Assembly (NCBI GenBank): GCA_963718315.1
Contig: CAVQZC010000007.1
Location: forward strand, 310,001-374,000
Direction: 5' to 3'
Length of the DNA: 64,000 bases
Source of the DNA: CAVQZC01 sp963718315
Lineage (GTDB): Bacteria; Actinomycetota; Thermoleophilia; Gaiellales; JAICJC01
A program made the position numbers and the translations under genes. Below the pieces are notes generated by a model. The model searched no databases and was not told the DNA's origin. It was given only the letters and a program-made list of their open reading frames with translations. This document shows, one piece after another, positions 1 to 10,432 of the stretch. Positions within the stretch are counted from its first letter, which is position 1; every line of letters starts with the position of its first letter.

Positions 1-1510
1 GTCGACCCGGGGACGATGAGCCCGTTCCAGCACGGCGAGGTGTTCGTCACCGAGGACGGCGCAGAGACCGACCTCGACCTGGGGCACTACGAGCGGTTCG
101 TCGACGAGTTCCTGTCCCGGAACTCGAACCACACGACCGGCTCGATCTACAACGCGATCATCCGCAAGGAGCGCAAGGGCGAGTACCTGGGCGCCACCGT
201 CCAGGTGATCCCGCACGTGACCGACGAGATCAAGCGCCGGATCCAGCGCGTTGCCCAGTCCGACGAGGTCGACGTCGTCATCACCGAGATCGGCGGCACC
301 GTTGGTGACATCGAGAGCCTGCCGTTCCTCGAGGCGATCCGCCAGTTCAGAAACCAGATGGGCCGCGAGAACGTGATGTACGTCCACTGCACGCTGGTGC
401 CGTTCATCGAGGTGGCCGGTGAGCTGAAGACCAAGCCCACCCAGCACTCGGTGCAGGAGTTGCGCCGCATCGGTATCTCGCCGGACATCGTCGTCTGCCG
501 CTCGAGGCAGCGGCTCGACCGCGACATCCGCGAGAAGATCGCCCTGTTCGCCGACGTGCCGGTCGAGTCGGTGATCTCCGCCTTCGATGCGGAGAACATC
601 TACATGGTGCCCTCGATGATGCAGGAGCAGGGCCTCGACCGCGCGGTGTGCGAGCGCCTGTCGCTGGTCACCGGCCCCGCCGACATGCGCGAGTGGGACG
701 CCGTCGTCGAGCGGATCAAGAACGCGACGGGCGAGGTGCGGATTGCCATCGTGGGCAAGTACGTCCAGCTGCAGGACGCCTACCTGTCGGTGGTCGAGGC
801 GCTGAACCACGCCGGCTATTCACCACGGCACCAAGGTCGAGGTTGTCTGGGTGGACGCAGAGACGCTCTCCCGCGAGGAGGCCGAGCGCGCGCTGCGCGA
901 GGTCGACGGCGTGCTGATCCCCGGCGGCTTCGGCGTGCGCGGTATCGAAGGCAAGATCGCCGCGGCCAGGTTCGCCCGCGAGAACAACGTGCCATACCTG
1001 GGAATCTGCCTGGGCATGCAGGTCGCGGTCGTCGAGTTCGCACGGCACGTGGTGGGCATGGACGGCGCCAACTCGAGTGAGTTCGACCCCGAGACGCCGT
1101 ACCCGGTGGTCGACCTGCTGCCGGAGCAGAAAGAGGTCGAGGACATGGGCGGCACCATGCGCCTGGGCTCCGATCCGGTGAAGCTGGTCGAAGGCACCCG
1201 CGCCTACAGCGCGTACGCGGAACCGGTTGTCTACGAGCGGCACCGTCATCGCTACGAGGTGAACAACCAGCTGCGGCCGAAGCTGGTGGCCGCCGGGCTG
1301 TCGGTGTCCGGCACGTCGCACGACGAGCGGCTGGTCGAGGTGATCGAGCTACCCGACCATCCGTGGTTCTGCGCCAGCCAGTATCACCCCGAGTTCAAGT
1401 CGCGACCCAACCGGCCGCAGCCGTTGTTCCGCGACTTCGTCGGCGCAGCGGTCGCGCGGTCTCGAAGCCTGGAGCCGGGCGAGCAGCTCGCCGAGCGGCT
1501 CCCGGCCTAG
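1..1510 (+). CDS. pyrG: CTP synthase, 5'-truncated by window edge, one frameshift
   Basis: Makes CTP from UTP, ATP and glutamine in the cytoplasm (pyrimidine synthesis). The frame is open from base 1 with VDPGTMSPFQHGEVFVT, the conserved start of the synthetase domain after the P-loop, so roughly 50 N-terminal residues lie outside the window. The C-terminal glutamine amidotransferase half shows the nucleophile in GICLGMQ and the partner His/Glu in QYHPEFKSRP. Near 818-821 the frame shifts: an extra T in 'ggctattcaccac' breaks the expected NHAGYHHGTKVEVVWVD. This is most likely a sequencing error, as the gene is essential and both halves are intact. The stop TAG at 1508-1510 overlaps the stop of the convergent GNAT remnant. 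Confidence 0.95.
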
Positions 1511-1719
1511 CCCCGGGCCTCGTCGGGGAACCACGGCGGGAAGACGACCTGGCCGCGGACGTCCGCGCTGTACGCCCGCAGCGGGATCGCCATCCACGCT
1601 CCATCGGGGTCGCGGATCGCCTCGATCATCCGCGCCTCGACCGGGCGGCCGAACGCCACCTCGGTGATGGTCGCGATCACCGCATGGTCGTCGGGTATCT
1701 CGGTGCGTATCTTCGGCAT
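1507..1719 (-). pseudogene. GNAT acetyltransferase remnant with internal deletion (YhbS-like)
   Basis: A 70-residue product from ATG 1719. Residues 1-30 (MPKIRTEIPDDHAVIATITE, then VAFGRP) match the start of YhbS-type GNATs. Residues 35-65 (AWMAIPLRAY, then VRGQVVFPPWF) match the extreme C-terminus of the same family (compare 'FMALEL...GTVRYPPAF'). The intervening roughly 90-100 residues, including the acetyl-CoA loop R-x-x-G-x-G/A, are absent, so it should be inactive. Either the gene suffered an in-frame internal deletion or the assembly collapsed here; neighbouring genes contain many indel errors but no other large deletion. The family assignment is from recalled consensus, not a search. 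Confidence 0.55.
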
Positions 1720-1777
1720 CAAAGGTAGGCGTCTTGCACTCTGATCAACTAGGGTATGAAACGCAGGGCGGCTATCG

Positions 1778-3320
1778 GTGTCCGCTCTCTCCCGACTGAT
1801 GACGACAGCCGCAGACACCTGGGGAATCCTGGAGCAGCGCATGCAGGAGTTCAACGACCTTGCGCGGGTCGGGGCTCTGCTCCAGTGGGACCACGAAACC
1901 TACATGTCGCACCGCGGCGCGGAGGCTCGCGCTCGCCAGCAGGCAACGATGCGGGTGGTCCGGCACGAGCGCCTGGTCGACGACCGGCTGGGCGAGCAGC
2001 TCGACGAGCTGGCCGAGTCGGATCTCGACCTCTACCGGGCGGCGATGGTGCGCAACCTGCGCCGCGAGCGCGACCGTGCCGCGCGCCTGCCCATGGAGTT
2101 CGTCCGCCGGCTGGCGCTGGCCGAGAGCCTGGGCGCGTCGGCCTGGCGCATCGCCCGCGAAGAGGACGACTTCGAGCTCTACCGCCCGGCGCTGGAGGAG
2201 ATCGTCGCCGTCAAGCGTGAGGAGGCGGATCTCGTCGGCTTCGACGGAGAGCGCTACGACTCGCTGCTCGACGAGTACGAGCCCGGGATGCGGGTCGTCG
2301 CGACTGGAGCCGCTGCTCGGAGATCTGCGCCGCGACCTGGGCGAGCTGCTGGGCGCGATCGTCTCGTCTCCGCGGGCCAAGCAGCCGGCCGCCGAGTTCA
2401 TCGGGCGCAGCTTCCCCGACCAGGTGCAGTGGGACTTCACCGTGCGCCTGCTCGCGGATCTCGGCTTCGACCTCGAGGCCGGCCGCCAGGACCGCTCCGC
2501 GCACCCGTTCTCGACCACGATGGCGCTGCACGACGTCCGCGTGACGACGCGGATCGACGAGCACGAACCGTTCGACTCGATCTTCTCGACCATCCACGAG
2601 TGCGGCCACGCGCTGTACGAGCAGGGGTTCGATCCGGCGTGGGAAGGCACCCCGATTGCGGAGGCGCCGTCGCTGGGCTTGCACGAGTCGCAGTCGCGGA
2701 TGTGGGAGAACATCGTCGGCCGCAGCGCCCCGTTCTGGGAGCACTACTGCCAGCCGATGCGCGAGGCCTTCCCCGACGTCCTGAACGACGTCACGCCCGA
2801 GGATCTGTACCGCGAGGTCAACCGCGTGCACCCGTCGCTGATCCGGGTCGACTCCGACGAGGTCACCTACAACCTGCACATCCTGATCCGGTTCGAGCTC
2901 GAGCTGGCGCTGATGCGCGAAGAGCTCGAGGTCGTCGACCTGCCGGCGGCCTGGAACGACTCGTACGAACGGACGCTGGGGGTGCGGCCGCCCAGCGACG
3001 CACAAGGCGTGATGCAGGACATCCACTGGTCGCAGCGGCTCGTTCGGGTACTTCCCGACGTACACGCTCGGCAACCTGTACTCGGCGATGCTGTGGGACG
3101 CCTACGCGGCGCACGATCCGCAGGCGAGCGTCGCGGATCGGAGCCGGTGACTTCGCGCACGCTGCTGAGCTGGCTGCGCGAAGCACGTGCACCGCCCGGG
3201 CTACCTGTACCTGGCCGAGGATCTCGTGCGCAACGTGACCGGCAGCGGGCTCGACGCACGAGCCGTTCATGCGCTATCTGTGGGCGAAGTACGGGCCGCT
3301 CTACGACATCTCCCGTGACG
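1778..3320 (+). CDS. M32 family metallocarboxypeptidase (Taq type), several frameshifts
   Basis: Zinc carboxypeptidase that trims C-terminal residues from peptides in the cytoplasm. The zinc site is visible as TIHECGHALYEQG (HExxH), with the downstream Glu in LHESQSRMWEN. The N-terminal helical region (LARVGALLQWDHETYMSHRG) and the C-terminal FMRYLWAKYGPLYDIS are family hallmarks. Start is GTG 1778, or ATG 1799 seven codons later. Frame changes occur near 2306, 3030, 3130, 3180 and 3250. After the last, the stop is also lost: a TGA at 3318-3320 is one base out of frame, making the gene appear fused to the next peptidase. I treat all of these as sequence errors. Confidence 0.85.
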
Positions 3321-3339
3321 GCTCACCGCAGCTGACCAT

Positions 3340-4460
3340 GTCGGCCACCGAGTTCGCGACCCTCGACCTGTTCTGCGAGCTGGCGGCGATCCCCAGCCCG
3401 TCGGGGCGGGAGCGTGCCGTCGCCGACCGCGTGCTCGAGATGCTGCGCGGGCTCGGGCTTGAGCCCGACGAGGATGACGCCGGCCCCAGGATCGGGTCCG
3501 AGATCGGAAACATCTACTGCCACGTGCCGCCGTCAGAGGGAGCGTCGGGCGCCCCGATCTTCTTCAACGCCCACCTCGACACCGTCCCGCCGACCGCCGC
3601 GGTCGACCCGGTGGTCGCCGACGGCATCGTCACCAACGCCAACGACACCATCCTGGGCGCCGACAACAAGGCCGCGGTTGCCTCGATGCTGATTGCCGTT
3701 CGCGATCTGGTCAACAGCGGCGCGGCGCACTCCGGGGTCGAGCTGGTGATCACGCCGATGGAGGAGGTCGGGCTGCTGGGAGCCAAGGCGTTCGACGCCT
3801 CGCGGTTACGGGCGAGGTTCGGCTACTGCTACGACCACGCTGCCCCGATCGGCAACATCGTCGTGGTGGCGCCGTCGCAGCAGACGCTTCAGGCTCGAGT
3901 TCCGCGGCCGGCCGGCGCACTCCGGGATCGCCCCGGAGGACGGCCGCTCGGCGATCCTGGCCGCGTCGCGTGCGATCGCGGCGATGCCGCTGGGGCGCAT
4001 CGACGAGCAGACCACCACCAACGTCGGGATGATCGAGGGAGGCGTGGCGCGCAACATCGTCCCGCCGAACTGCACGCGCCTGGGCCGAGGCGCGCAGCCG
4101 CGACGAGGCGTCGCTGACCAGACTCTCGCAGCAGATCGTCGACGTCTCCACGGCTGCCGCGCAGGAGACCGGCTGCGAGGTGGAGATCGGGATCAGCGGC
4201 GAGTACCGCGGATACCGCTCACAGCCCGCGCAGCGCCCCGGTCGTGCTGGCCCGGGAGGCGCTCGAGAAGGCGGCTTCGAGCCCGTGCTGATGGAGTCGG
4301 GTGGCGGCGCGGACGCGAACGTGTTCAACGCCGCCGGCGTGCCCTGCGTCAACCTGTGCAACGGCATGGCCGAGATCCACACCGCGGACGAGTGGATTTC
4401 GGTGGCCGACCTCGAGGCGATGACCACCGTCACGCGCCACCTGATCGATCTCGCACATAA
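3340..4460 (+). CDS. M20 family metallopeptidase (tripeptidase-like), frameshifted
   Basis: Zinc aminopeptidase/deacylase of the PepT/ArgE/DapE superfamily. Metal-binding segments are visible in order: NAHLDTVPP, GADNKAAVASM, the catalytic glutamates in ITPMEEVGLLGA, SGGGADANVFNAAG, and the terminal His in AEIHTADEW. The dimerisation-domain piece HSGIAPEDGRSA lies in another frame. Start ATG 3340 follows the lost stop of the M32 gene. Frames change near 3893, 4082 and 4215. The expected stop is probably TAA 4458-4460, one base out of frame, so the apparent in-frame continuation into alanine dehydrogenase is very likely spurious. Two adjacent peptidases suggest peptide scavenging. Confidence 0.8.
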
Positions 4461-4476
4461 CGGCTCATGTAGGCCG

Positions 4477-4482
4477 TACAAT
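4477..4482 (+). promoter_or_regulatory. Predicted -10 element of ald
   Basis: TACAAT lies 48 bases before the alanine dehydrogenase ATG. Its context GTACAATCGCC followed by GGGTTG closely matches the sequence in front of hppA at 49771. No convincing -35 box is visible. Confidence 0.45.
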
Positions 4483-4530
4483 CGCCGGGTTGCCCACGCC
4501 AAGAACCGTACGAACGCTGGAAGGCTGCCC

Positions 4531-5653
4531 ATGAGGATCGGTGTCGCCAAGGAGATCAAGCAGGACGAGTACCGCGTCGCGCTGACCAACGCGGGCGTAC
4601 GCGAGCTCGTCCACCGCGGCCACGAGGTGCTGGTCGAGGAGGGTGCGGGCCACGGCAGTGCGATGTCCGACGAGGATTACCGCGGGGCCGGCGCGTCGAT
4701 CGTCCGACGTCGACACGGTCTGGGGCGACGTCCGAGATGGTGCTGAAGGTCAAGGAGCCGCTCGACGGCGAGTACCAGAAGCTCTCGCCCGGACAGGTGC
4801 TCTTCACCTACCTGCATCTGGCCGCGGCGCCGGAGCTGACGCGCGGCCTGGTCGAGAGCGGCGCCACCTGCGATCGCCTACGAGACGGTCGAGACGCCCG
4901 ACCGGCGGCTGCCGCTGCTGGCGCCGATGAGCGAGGTGGCCGGCCGGCTGTCTGCGCAGGTCGGCGCCTACTACCTGATGAAGCCGTTCGGCGGCCGTGG
5001 CCGGCTGATGGGCGGCGTGCCGGGCGTGCTGCCGGCCAAGGTGCTGGTGCTCGGCGGCGGCATCGTCGGCTACAACGCCGCGCTGATCGCCCAGGGCATG
5101 CAGGCCGACGTCACGATCTTCGAGCGCAGCGTCGACCGCATGCGCGAGCTCGACGTCAGCCTGGGCCGCACGGTGCTGCTGACGATGTCCAGTCGCGCCA
5201 CGCGATCGAGGAGGCGCTGCCCGAGGCCGACCTGGTGATCGGCGGCGTGCTGATCCCGGGCGCGAAGGCGCCGCACCTGATCACCCGCGACGATGCTGGG
5301 CACGATGAAGAAGGGCGCTCGGTGCTGGTCGACGTCGCGATCGACCAGGGCGGCTGCTTCGAGACCTCCCGGCCGACCACCCACACCGATCCCACCTACG
5401 TGGTCGACGACGTGCTCCACTACTGCGTCGCGAACATGCCGGGTGCGGTGCCGATCACGTCGCACCTGGGCGCTCACGAACGTCACGCTGCCCTACGTGG
5501 AGGCGATCGCCGACAAGGGCGTCAGGCGCGCCCTCGCCGAGGATCACGGCGCTGGAGCAGGGCGTCAACGTGATCGACGGCAAGGTCACCTACGAGCCGG
5601 TCGCCGAGGCGGTCGGCATGCCGTACACGCCGCTTGCCGAGGTCAGCTGGTAG
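4531..5653 (+). CDS. ald: Alanine dehydrogenase, multiple frameshifts
   Basis: NAD-dependent enzyme interconverting L-alanine with pyruvate and ammonium. Start ATG 4531 gives MRIGVAKEIKQDEYRVALT, the canonical opening. Catalytic Lys lies in LKVKEPL and His in FTYLHLAAAPEL. The NAD fold is VLVLGGGIVGYNAA, and the tail VTYEPVAEAVGMPYTPL is typical. The reading frame changes near 4700, 4735, 4872, 5195, 5292, 5470 and 5550; the pieces join into one full-length family member of about 370 residues. Several of these look like single extra bases, such as 'acctgcgatcgcc' for TCIAYETVE. The end overlaps the convergent propeller gene by 11 bases. Confidence 0.9.
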
Positions 5654-6719
5654 CAGCTGGCTGCCCGGGCGGCGTCCAGGCGAGCCAGCGGGCGACAACC
5701 GGCAGCTCGAAGCGCTGGCGGCTGCTTGCGACGTCCGTGAAGATGATCGCCTCCGGGTTGGAGAGCGCGAGCGTCCGGCCGTCGGGCGAGGCCGCGGCGG
5801 CCAGGATCGAGCCCTCCGCGTCGATGAACACGTCGCCGGTCTTGCGCTGGTAGACGACGGTCTGGTTGGGACGGGTGTAGTAGGCGAACCTGCCGTCGTC
5901 GAGGAGCCCGACGGTGTCGGCGGCGATGCCGGTGTCCCAGCGGCCGTGCAGGCGTCCGGCCGAGTCGTAGAACAGGATCACCGTGTGCGGCGCGACGGTT
6001 GGCGACGACGGCACGGTGGTCGCCGGCACCGCGACGGTGTCGCCCAGTGCCGCTGGCCCGGGGATCTGGTCGACTCCTGCGTGGAGCAGCCTGCCCAGCG
6101 TGCCGGCGTCGGCGAGCTTCTTTCCGCCGAGGATGACCGACCCGCCGAGGGTGGACTGGTAGGCAAGCCGCGTGCCGGCGTATCCGGGGTAACAGGCGCT
6201 GTGGCGCAGGGTTCGCACGGTGCCGGTCGGCACATCGAGGGAGAGGAGCACCGAGCTGACGTGGTTCGCGTCGCAGGCGACCAGCGTCCGCGAGTCGGGA
6301 CTCCAGGCCGGCGCCGAGACGCCCAGGTCGGGTCGGTGGAACGGCCGGGTGATGGTGCCGGTGCCGAGGTCGAGCAGCTCGAGGTCGCTCGGCTTCGTGA
6401 ACGGAGAGCCGACGTGCATCGCGATCTTCGTGCCGTCGGGTGAGATCCAGAACCGGCAGTGGCCGCCGCCCGGGGTGACCGCCGTCCGCCGGAGGGTGGC
6501 CAGGTCGACTCGGATGATCCGGCAGCCGGCGTCGGCGTACCACAGCGTGCCCTGGAACACGCCCTTGGGGAGTAGCGGCAGCACCGAGCCCTGCAGGGGC
6601 CTGGAGGTGGGGGACTGTGCCGCCTCCGGCGAGCGCCCGGTCAGCCAGTCGAGCCCTGCGACCAGGATCACCAGCAGCACGACCGCGGCAACGGCGATCG
6701 TCTTCGTGCGCTCGCTCAC
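5643..6719 (-). CDS. Membrane-anchored beta-propeller protein (TolB/WD40-like)
   Basis: About 358 residues. The start is GTG 6719 (MSERTKT) or ATG 6740 seven codons upstream. Residues 6-25 (AVAAVVLLVILVAGLDWL) form one membrane anchor or uncleaved signal. The rest is extracytoplasmic, with repeated propeller strands such as CRFWISPDGTKIAM, APAWSPDSRTLVACD and AAASPDGRTLALSN, resembling TolB repeats. No catalytic motif is visible and I cannot assign a substrate. It is the only gene between 2.3 and 14 kb on this strand, and it carries no frameshift although both neighbours carry several. Confidence 0.7.
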   Translation of the reverse strand: MSERTKTIAVAAVVLLVILVAGLDWLTGRSPEAAQSPTSRPLQGSVLPLLPKGVFQGTLWYADAGCRIIRVDLATLRRTAVTPGGGHCRFWISPDGTKIAMHVGSPFTKPSDLELLDLGTGTITRPFHRPDLGVSAPAWSPDSRTLVACDANHVSSVLLSLDVPTGTVRTLRHSACYPGYAGTRLAYQSTLGGSVILGGKKLADAGTLGRLLHAGVDQIPGPAALGDTVAVPATTVPSSPTVAPHTVILFYDSAGRLHGRWDTGIAADTVGLLDDGRFAYYTRPNQTVVYQRKTGDVFIDAEGSILAAAASPDGRTLALSNPEAIIFTDVASSRQRFELPVVARWLAWTPPGQPAATS

Positions 6720-6805
6720 AGGACAAGTATCGCCCCGCACCCGGCTCGTGCGGCATCACTTGCGCCGGAAGGGATCCACTCGCCGGTGACGAACTCCGTG
6801 CCACG

Positions 6806-7698
6806 ATGCGCACCTATGACACCAGAAGCTCGCGGACTTCCTGACCAGCCTGCAGCTCGAGCGCGGCGCCTCGCCGCACACGATCGAGGCGTACAAGCGC
6901 GACCTGATCGACCTCGGCGACGTTCGTCGAGCATCGTCGATCCGGATCAGATCGAGGTGAGCGTCCTCGACGACTACGCCGTGGCGCTGCAGCGACCGCG
7001 GGCTGTCACCCGCCACCGTTGCCGGCGCCGGCTCGCGGCCGTGCGCGCGTTTCTCAAGTACCGGGCCCGCGAGGGCGGCCGCGCCGACGCCGGTCGCACG
7101 GTGCCGCTGCCGCGGCTGGGCCGCAGGCTGCCGGAGCCGCTGACGCCGCGACGAGGCGGAGGCGATCGTGACCATCTCCCGACGCGTCGCCGCGCGGCCT
7201 CCGCGACCGCGCGATGCTGGAGCTGCTGTACGGCGCCGGGCTGCGCGTGTCCGAGCTGGTCGCGCTGCGGGTGTCCGACATCGACCTCGAGGAGGGCCTG
7301 GTGCGCTGCATGGGCAAGGGCGCCAAGCAGCGCGTGGTGCCGACCGGGCAGCCGCGCGATCGAGGCGATCCGCATCTACATGCAGCGCGGCCGCCCCTAC
7401 CTGGGCCGCATGCAGCGCGGCGACATTCTGTTTCTCAACCATCGCGGCCAGGGAATCACCCGGCAGGCGGTATTCCAGCTCGTGCGCGAGCACGCCCGCG
7501 AGGCGGGAATCGACAAGATCGTCACTCCGCACACGCTGCGCCACTCGTTCGCCACCCACCTGATCGAGAACGGCTGCGACCTGCGAAGCGTGCAGGAGAT
7601 GCTCGGCCACGCGTCGATCGAGACGACGCAGGTCTACACGCACGTCTCGGTCGAGCACGTGCGCGAGGCGTACGCAGAAGGCGCACCCCCGGGCTTGA
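6806..7698 (+). CDS. xerD: Site-specific tyrosine recombinase XerD, frameshifted
   Basis: Resolves chromosome dimers at dif together with XerC and FtsK. The N-terminal core-binding domain contains FLTSLQLERGASPHTIEAYK. The catalytic domain shows Arg in GAGLRVSELVALR, then HTLRHSFATHLIENGCD, LGHASIETTQVYTHV with the final Tyr nucleophile. Frame changes occur near 6831, 6925, 6998, 7150, 7195 and 7360. A further extra base near 7679 hides the natural end AHPRA-stop (TGA 7696-7698). The start is uncertain; ATG 6806 is the first in-context start. Xer proteins this close to pyrG are common in Actinobacteria, which supports a chromosomal housekeeping role rather than an integrase. Confidence 0.85.
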
Positions 7699-8531
7699 AC
7701 GCCGAGGTGCGGGATCGCTCCGGGCGCAGGACGTCGCCTGGCTGGCCGACCTGCACAACGCTGCCTTCGCCGACTACCCGGTGCCGGCCGTGCTGGACGC
7801 CGCCGTCGCTCGAGATCTACCTGGACGAGACCGACGTCGACCCGGCGCTCTCGCGCGTGGCGTGCGTCGACGGCCAGCCCGCCAGCTTCTGCCTGGGTGC
7901 CCTGCGCGGCGACCGCGCCAGCATCCGCGGCGAGGGGACGGCGCCCGGAGCACCGGCGATCGGGGCTGGGCCGGCTGGTGCTGGAGCAGACGCTGGAGGC
8001 GCTGGCCGGCGGCGGGCGCCGCGACGGTCACGCTGGAGGTGCTGAACGGCAACGACGCCGCGCTGCGAGCTGTATCGCCGCGAGCGGCTTCGAGCAGCTG
8101 CCGGCGGCTGCTCGGATTCGTGGTCAAGCGGTCGGATCGCCCGCCCGCTGCGCGAGCGGCTGATGCGCGGCCCGCTGACAGCCCTCGATTCCGACGACGC
8201 CGTCCGCTTACTGACACAGTGGGGTTGGCCAGAAGCACCCTGGCAGCTCCAACCCGAGTCGCTGGCGCAGATCCCGGCGCAGGTGCTCGCCGAGAGCGTC
8301 GTGGTGTTCGGCAAACGGCGAGGCGATCAGTTCTGGCTGTATGCAATCGTGGTCGACCCGGCGCACCGCCGTGAGGGGCTGGCCACGCGCGCAGTCGTAG
8401 CCCTGGACGCCGCGTGGGTGGGGGTTCCCGCGCTGGTGCCCCAGGAGTGGGAGCAGGCCCGATTGCTGTTCGAGTCGATGGGCGGGACGGTCGAGGCGCA
8501 CACCCAGTGGGAGATGGTGCGGAGGCTCTGA
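7695..8531 (+). CDS. Protein with two tandem GNAT acetyltransferase domains, frameshifted
   Basis: About 275 residues once frames are joined. The N-terminal domain has the acetyl-CoA loop HRRSGLGRLVLEQTLEAL, followed by LEVLNGNDAALRLYRRSGFE, typical of GNAT motif B. The C-terminal domain repeats the layout with VVDPAHRREGLATRAVVALD and ends in QWEMVRRL. The start is unclear: TTG 7695 or GTG 7707, overlapping the end of xerD. Frames change around 7720, 7815, 7950, 8020, 8080 and 8150; only the last 370 bases are clean. The substrate cannot be predicted. Confidence 0.7.
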
Positions 8532-8536
8532 GGGTA

Positions 8537-8565
8537 TTGACTGCGGCTGGAAGTTACTGTGCAAT
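8537..8565 (+). promoter_or_regulatory. Predicted sigma70-type promoter of the Kelch gene
   Basis: TTGACT (8537-8542), a 17-base spacer, then TGCAAT (8560-8565). This is one of few places in the window with a well-formed -35 box. It is followed by a 38-base leader with GGGAGAGG upstream of ATG 8604. Confidence 0.6.
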
Positions 8566-8572
8566 ACTGTGC
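8555..8572 (+). promoter_or_regulatory. Direct repeat TACTGTGC x2 over the -10 region
   Basis: TACTGTGC at 8555-8562 and again at 8565-8572, ten bases apart (one helical turn), straddling the predicted -10. The arrangement suits a regulator binding one face of the DNA. No known operator is recognised. Confidence 0.4.
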
Positions 8573-8603
8573 GGGTCGGCTGTCAGTCAATGGGAGAGGC
8601 TCC

Positions 8604-10330
8604 ATGAAGGTGTTCCGGATCGTCACGCTTGCCGCGGTGTTGCTTGCAACCGCGGGTGTCAGCTCTGCGTCGGCCACGACCTGGTCTCGCAGACGCTGCC
8701 GCAGTCGATCTGGTTCGCCGGCGCCACCGATTGGAACAACCACATCATCCAGGCCGGGCGGCTTCGGATTCCCGGGCGGAAGGTACAGCCCGATCGCGTC
8801 GACACACGGCTGGCACCGGGCAGAGCCCGACCGCGAGCCTGCAACCGCTGCCCGTCGGCACGCTACGGCGAGGCGGTCGTCACCGGACAGAACGGGTAAG
8901 GTCTACGCGTTCGGCGGGCTGAATGCCGGGCAACTCCGTGCAGGGCCGACGTGGCTCTTTACCCGAACGCATCTTCGCAACCGCATGGATGGCAAGCGGT
9001 CCGCTTCCGATCCCCCGTGTTGCGCTATCTGTCGGCGGTCGTTCAGAGCGGCCTCGAATCGGGCGACATCTTTACGATGGGCGGCGACCGCAGGCGTCTC
9101 AGACGGGCAGCCTCACCCCGACGGCGGTCGTCGAGATCTACAACCCGACGACCAACGCCTGGAGCACCGGTCCCGGCGCTTCCAATGGCACTGGATGACA
9201 CGGCCGCCGCGACGTGGGGACGCACATCTACGTCTTCGGCGGCTTCTCGAGCGACCCGGCAGGATCCGGGGCCTTCCGCAGCTCGGCCTATTCGCTGGAC
9301 ACGTCGACACCCCGGGCGCACACTGGGTGCAGCATTCTCCACCATGCCGAGCGCGGCCGACCTTCCCGGAGCGGCCAGCCGATCCCACCGATGCCGACGG
9401 CGACATCTACGTCGCGGGTGGAGCGAATCGGGTCGACCGACCTCAGGCGCGTCGACGTGTTCGACCCGCACGGAGGACCTGGACCTGCATCAGGCCGATG
9501 CCCGGGAGTCACGGGTTGGCGCTCCCGCTGCGACGGTGCCGCAATCGAGCAACGAGACAGCTGGCGGTCAGCGGCGGGCTGTCCGGCAACACCGTCGAGA
9601 ACACCGTGTATTACACACCGACGGGCCTCAACACGACTGACGTCGTGCCGCCGTGGTGACCGCTGCGCCGGTGCCGCATATCGTGTCGGGCGTCCAGGCG
9701 ACCTACGACGCACGTCGAGACGCAGTTGATCTGGACCCGCGCCGACTCGGCAGACGGACATCCTGGCCGACAACCTCCAGGTGCATACGCGGTACCGGAT
9801 GGTACACGAGTGGGCACCCCGTGGGCGACGCTCGACGCCCGGAGTACGTGTTCTTCGAGAACAACATCACCATCGTGCAGTACGGAGTTCATCCGACCGA
9901 CTGCAACAACAATGCCGCTCCGCTGACGCCGGGACCGGCGTTCAGCACCACGTCTGTACACCGAGAGCGCCCTGCATTACGCGGGCTCATGGGCCTCGGT
10001 ACGCATTGTCGTCGGCGCAGGGCGGCCACTACCGGGCCTCCACGCAGACCGGCGCGGTGGCGACGTACAAGTTCACCGGCGCACGTGACATCGGCTGGGT
10101 GGCGGTCAAGGGGCCGAGCCGCGGCAGTTGCCTACGTCTCCGTCAACGGCGTACGGGTTGCGACGATCAACCTGTACGCGAAAGCGCTGCAGCCGCGCGA
10201 GGTGATCTGGCACCACGCCTATGGGGCGTTCACCAACGGAACGCTGACCATCAAGGTCGCCGGGACCAAGGGGCATCCGAGCGTGGACGTCGACTCGCTA
10301 TACGTGATCGCGCGGCCGATCGGCTCGCTC
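8604..10330 (+). CDS. Secreted Kelch-repeat protein with C-terminal jelly-roll domain, heavily frameshifted
   Basis: The signal peptide MKVFRIVTLAAVLLATAGVS, ending SASA, indicates export. Kelch strands follow in shifting frames: GKVYAFGGLNAG, EIYNPTTNAWSTGPG, THIYVFGGFSSDPAGSG, GDIYVAGGANRVD. The last clean part (about 10040-10320) reads YKFTGARDIGWVAVKGPSRG, then VNGVRVATINLYAKALQPR and TIKVAGTKGHPSVDVDSLYV. This is the beta-sandwich module often found at the end of secreted Actinobacterial proteins. The frame changes so often that exact boundaries and the stop cannot be fixed. Errors are more likely than decay, because housekeeping genes on both sides are also interrupted. It may bind or modify extracellular glycans, which is a guess from architecture. 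Confidence 0.6.
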
Positions 10331-10419
10331 GGACCCGATCAAGCACGGACTGGCGGCCTCGCACCTCGTTGCGCTCGCCGGCGTCTCACGGCGGCCCGGC
10401 GAAGCGGGTCGCCCGACCG

Positions 10420-10425
10420 TAGTAT
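10420..10425 (+). promoter_or_regulatory. -10 element for leaderless deoB
   Basis: TAGTAT ends 7 bases before ATG 10433, so transcription would begin at or next to the start codon. Confidence 0.5.
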
Positions 10426-10432
10426 TCGCCGC

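Noticed and set aside
6806..7698. XerD as a phage or island integrase
   Set aside because: Sequence and length fit chromosomal XerD, no att-like direct repeats, no other mobile genes nearby.
8604..10330. Kelch gene as a true decaying pseudogene
   Set aside because: Neighbouring essential genes show the same type of indels; without read data, error is the simpler explanation.
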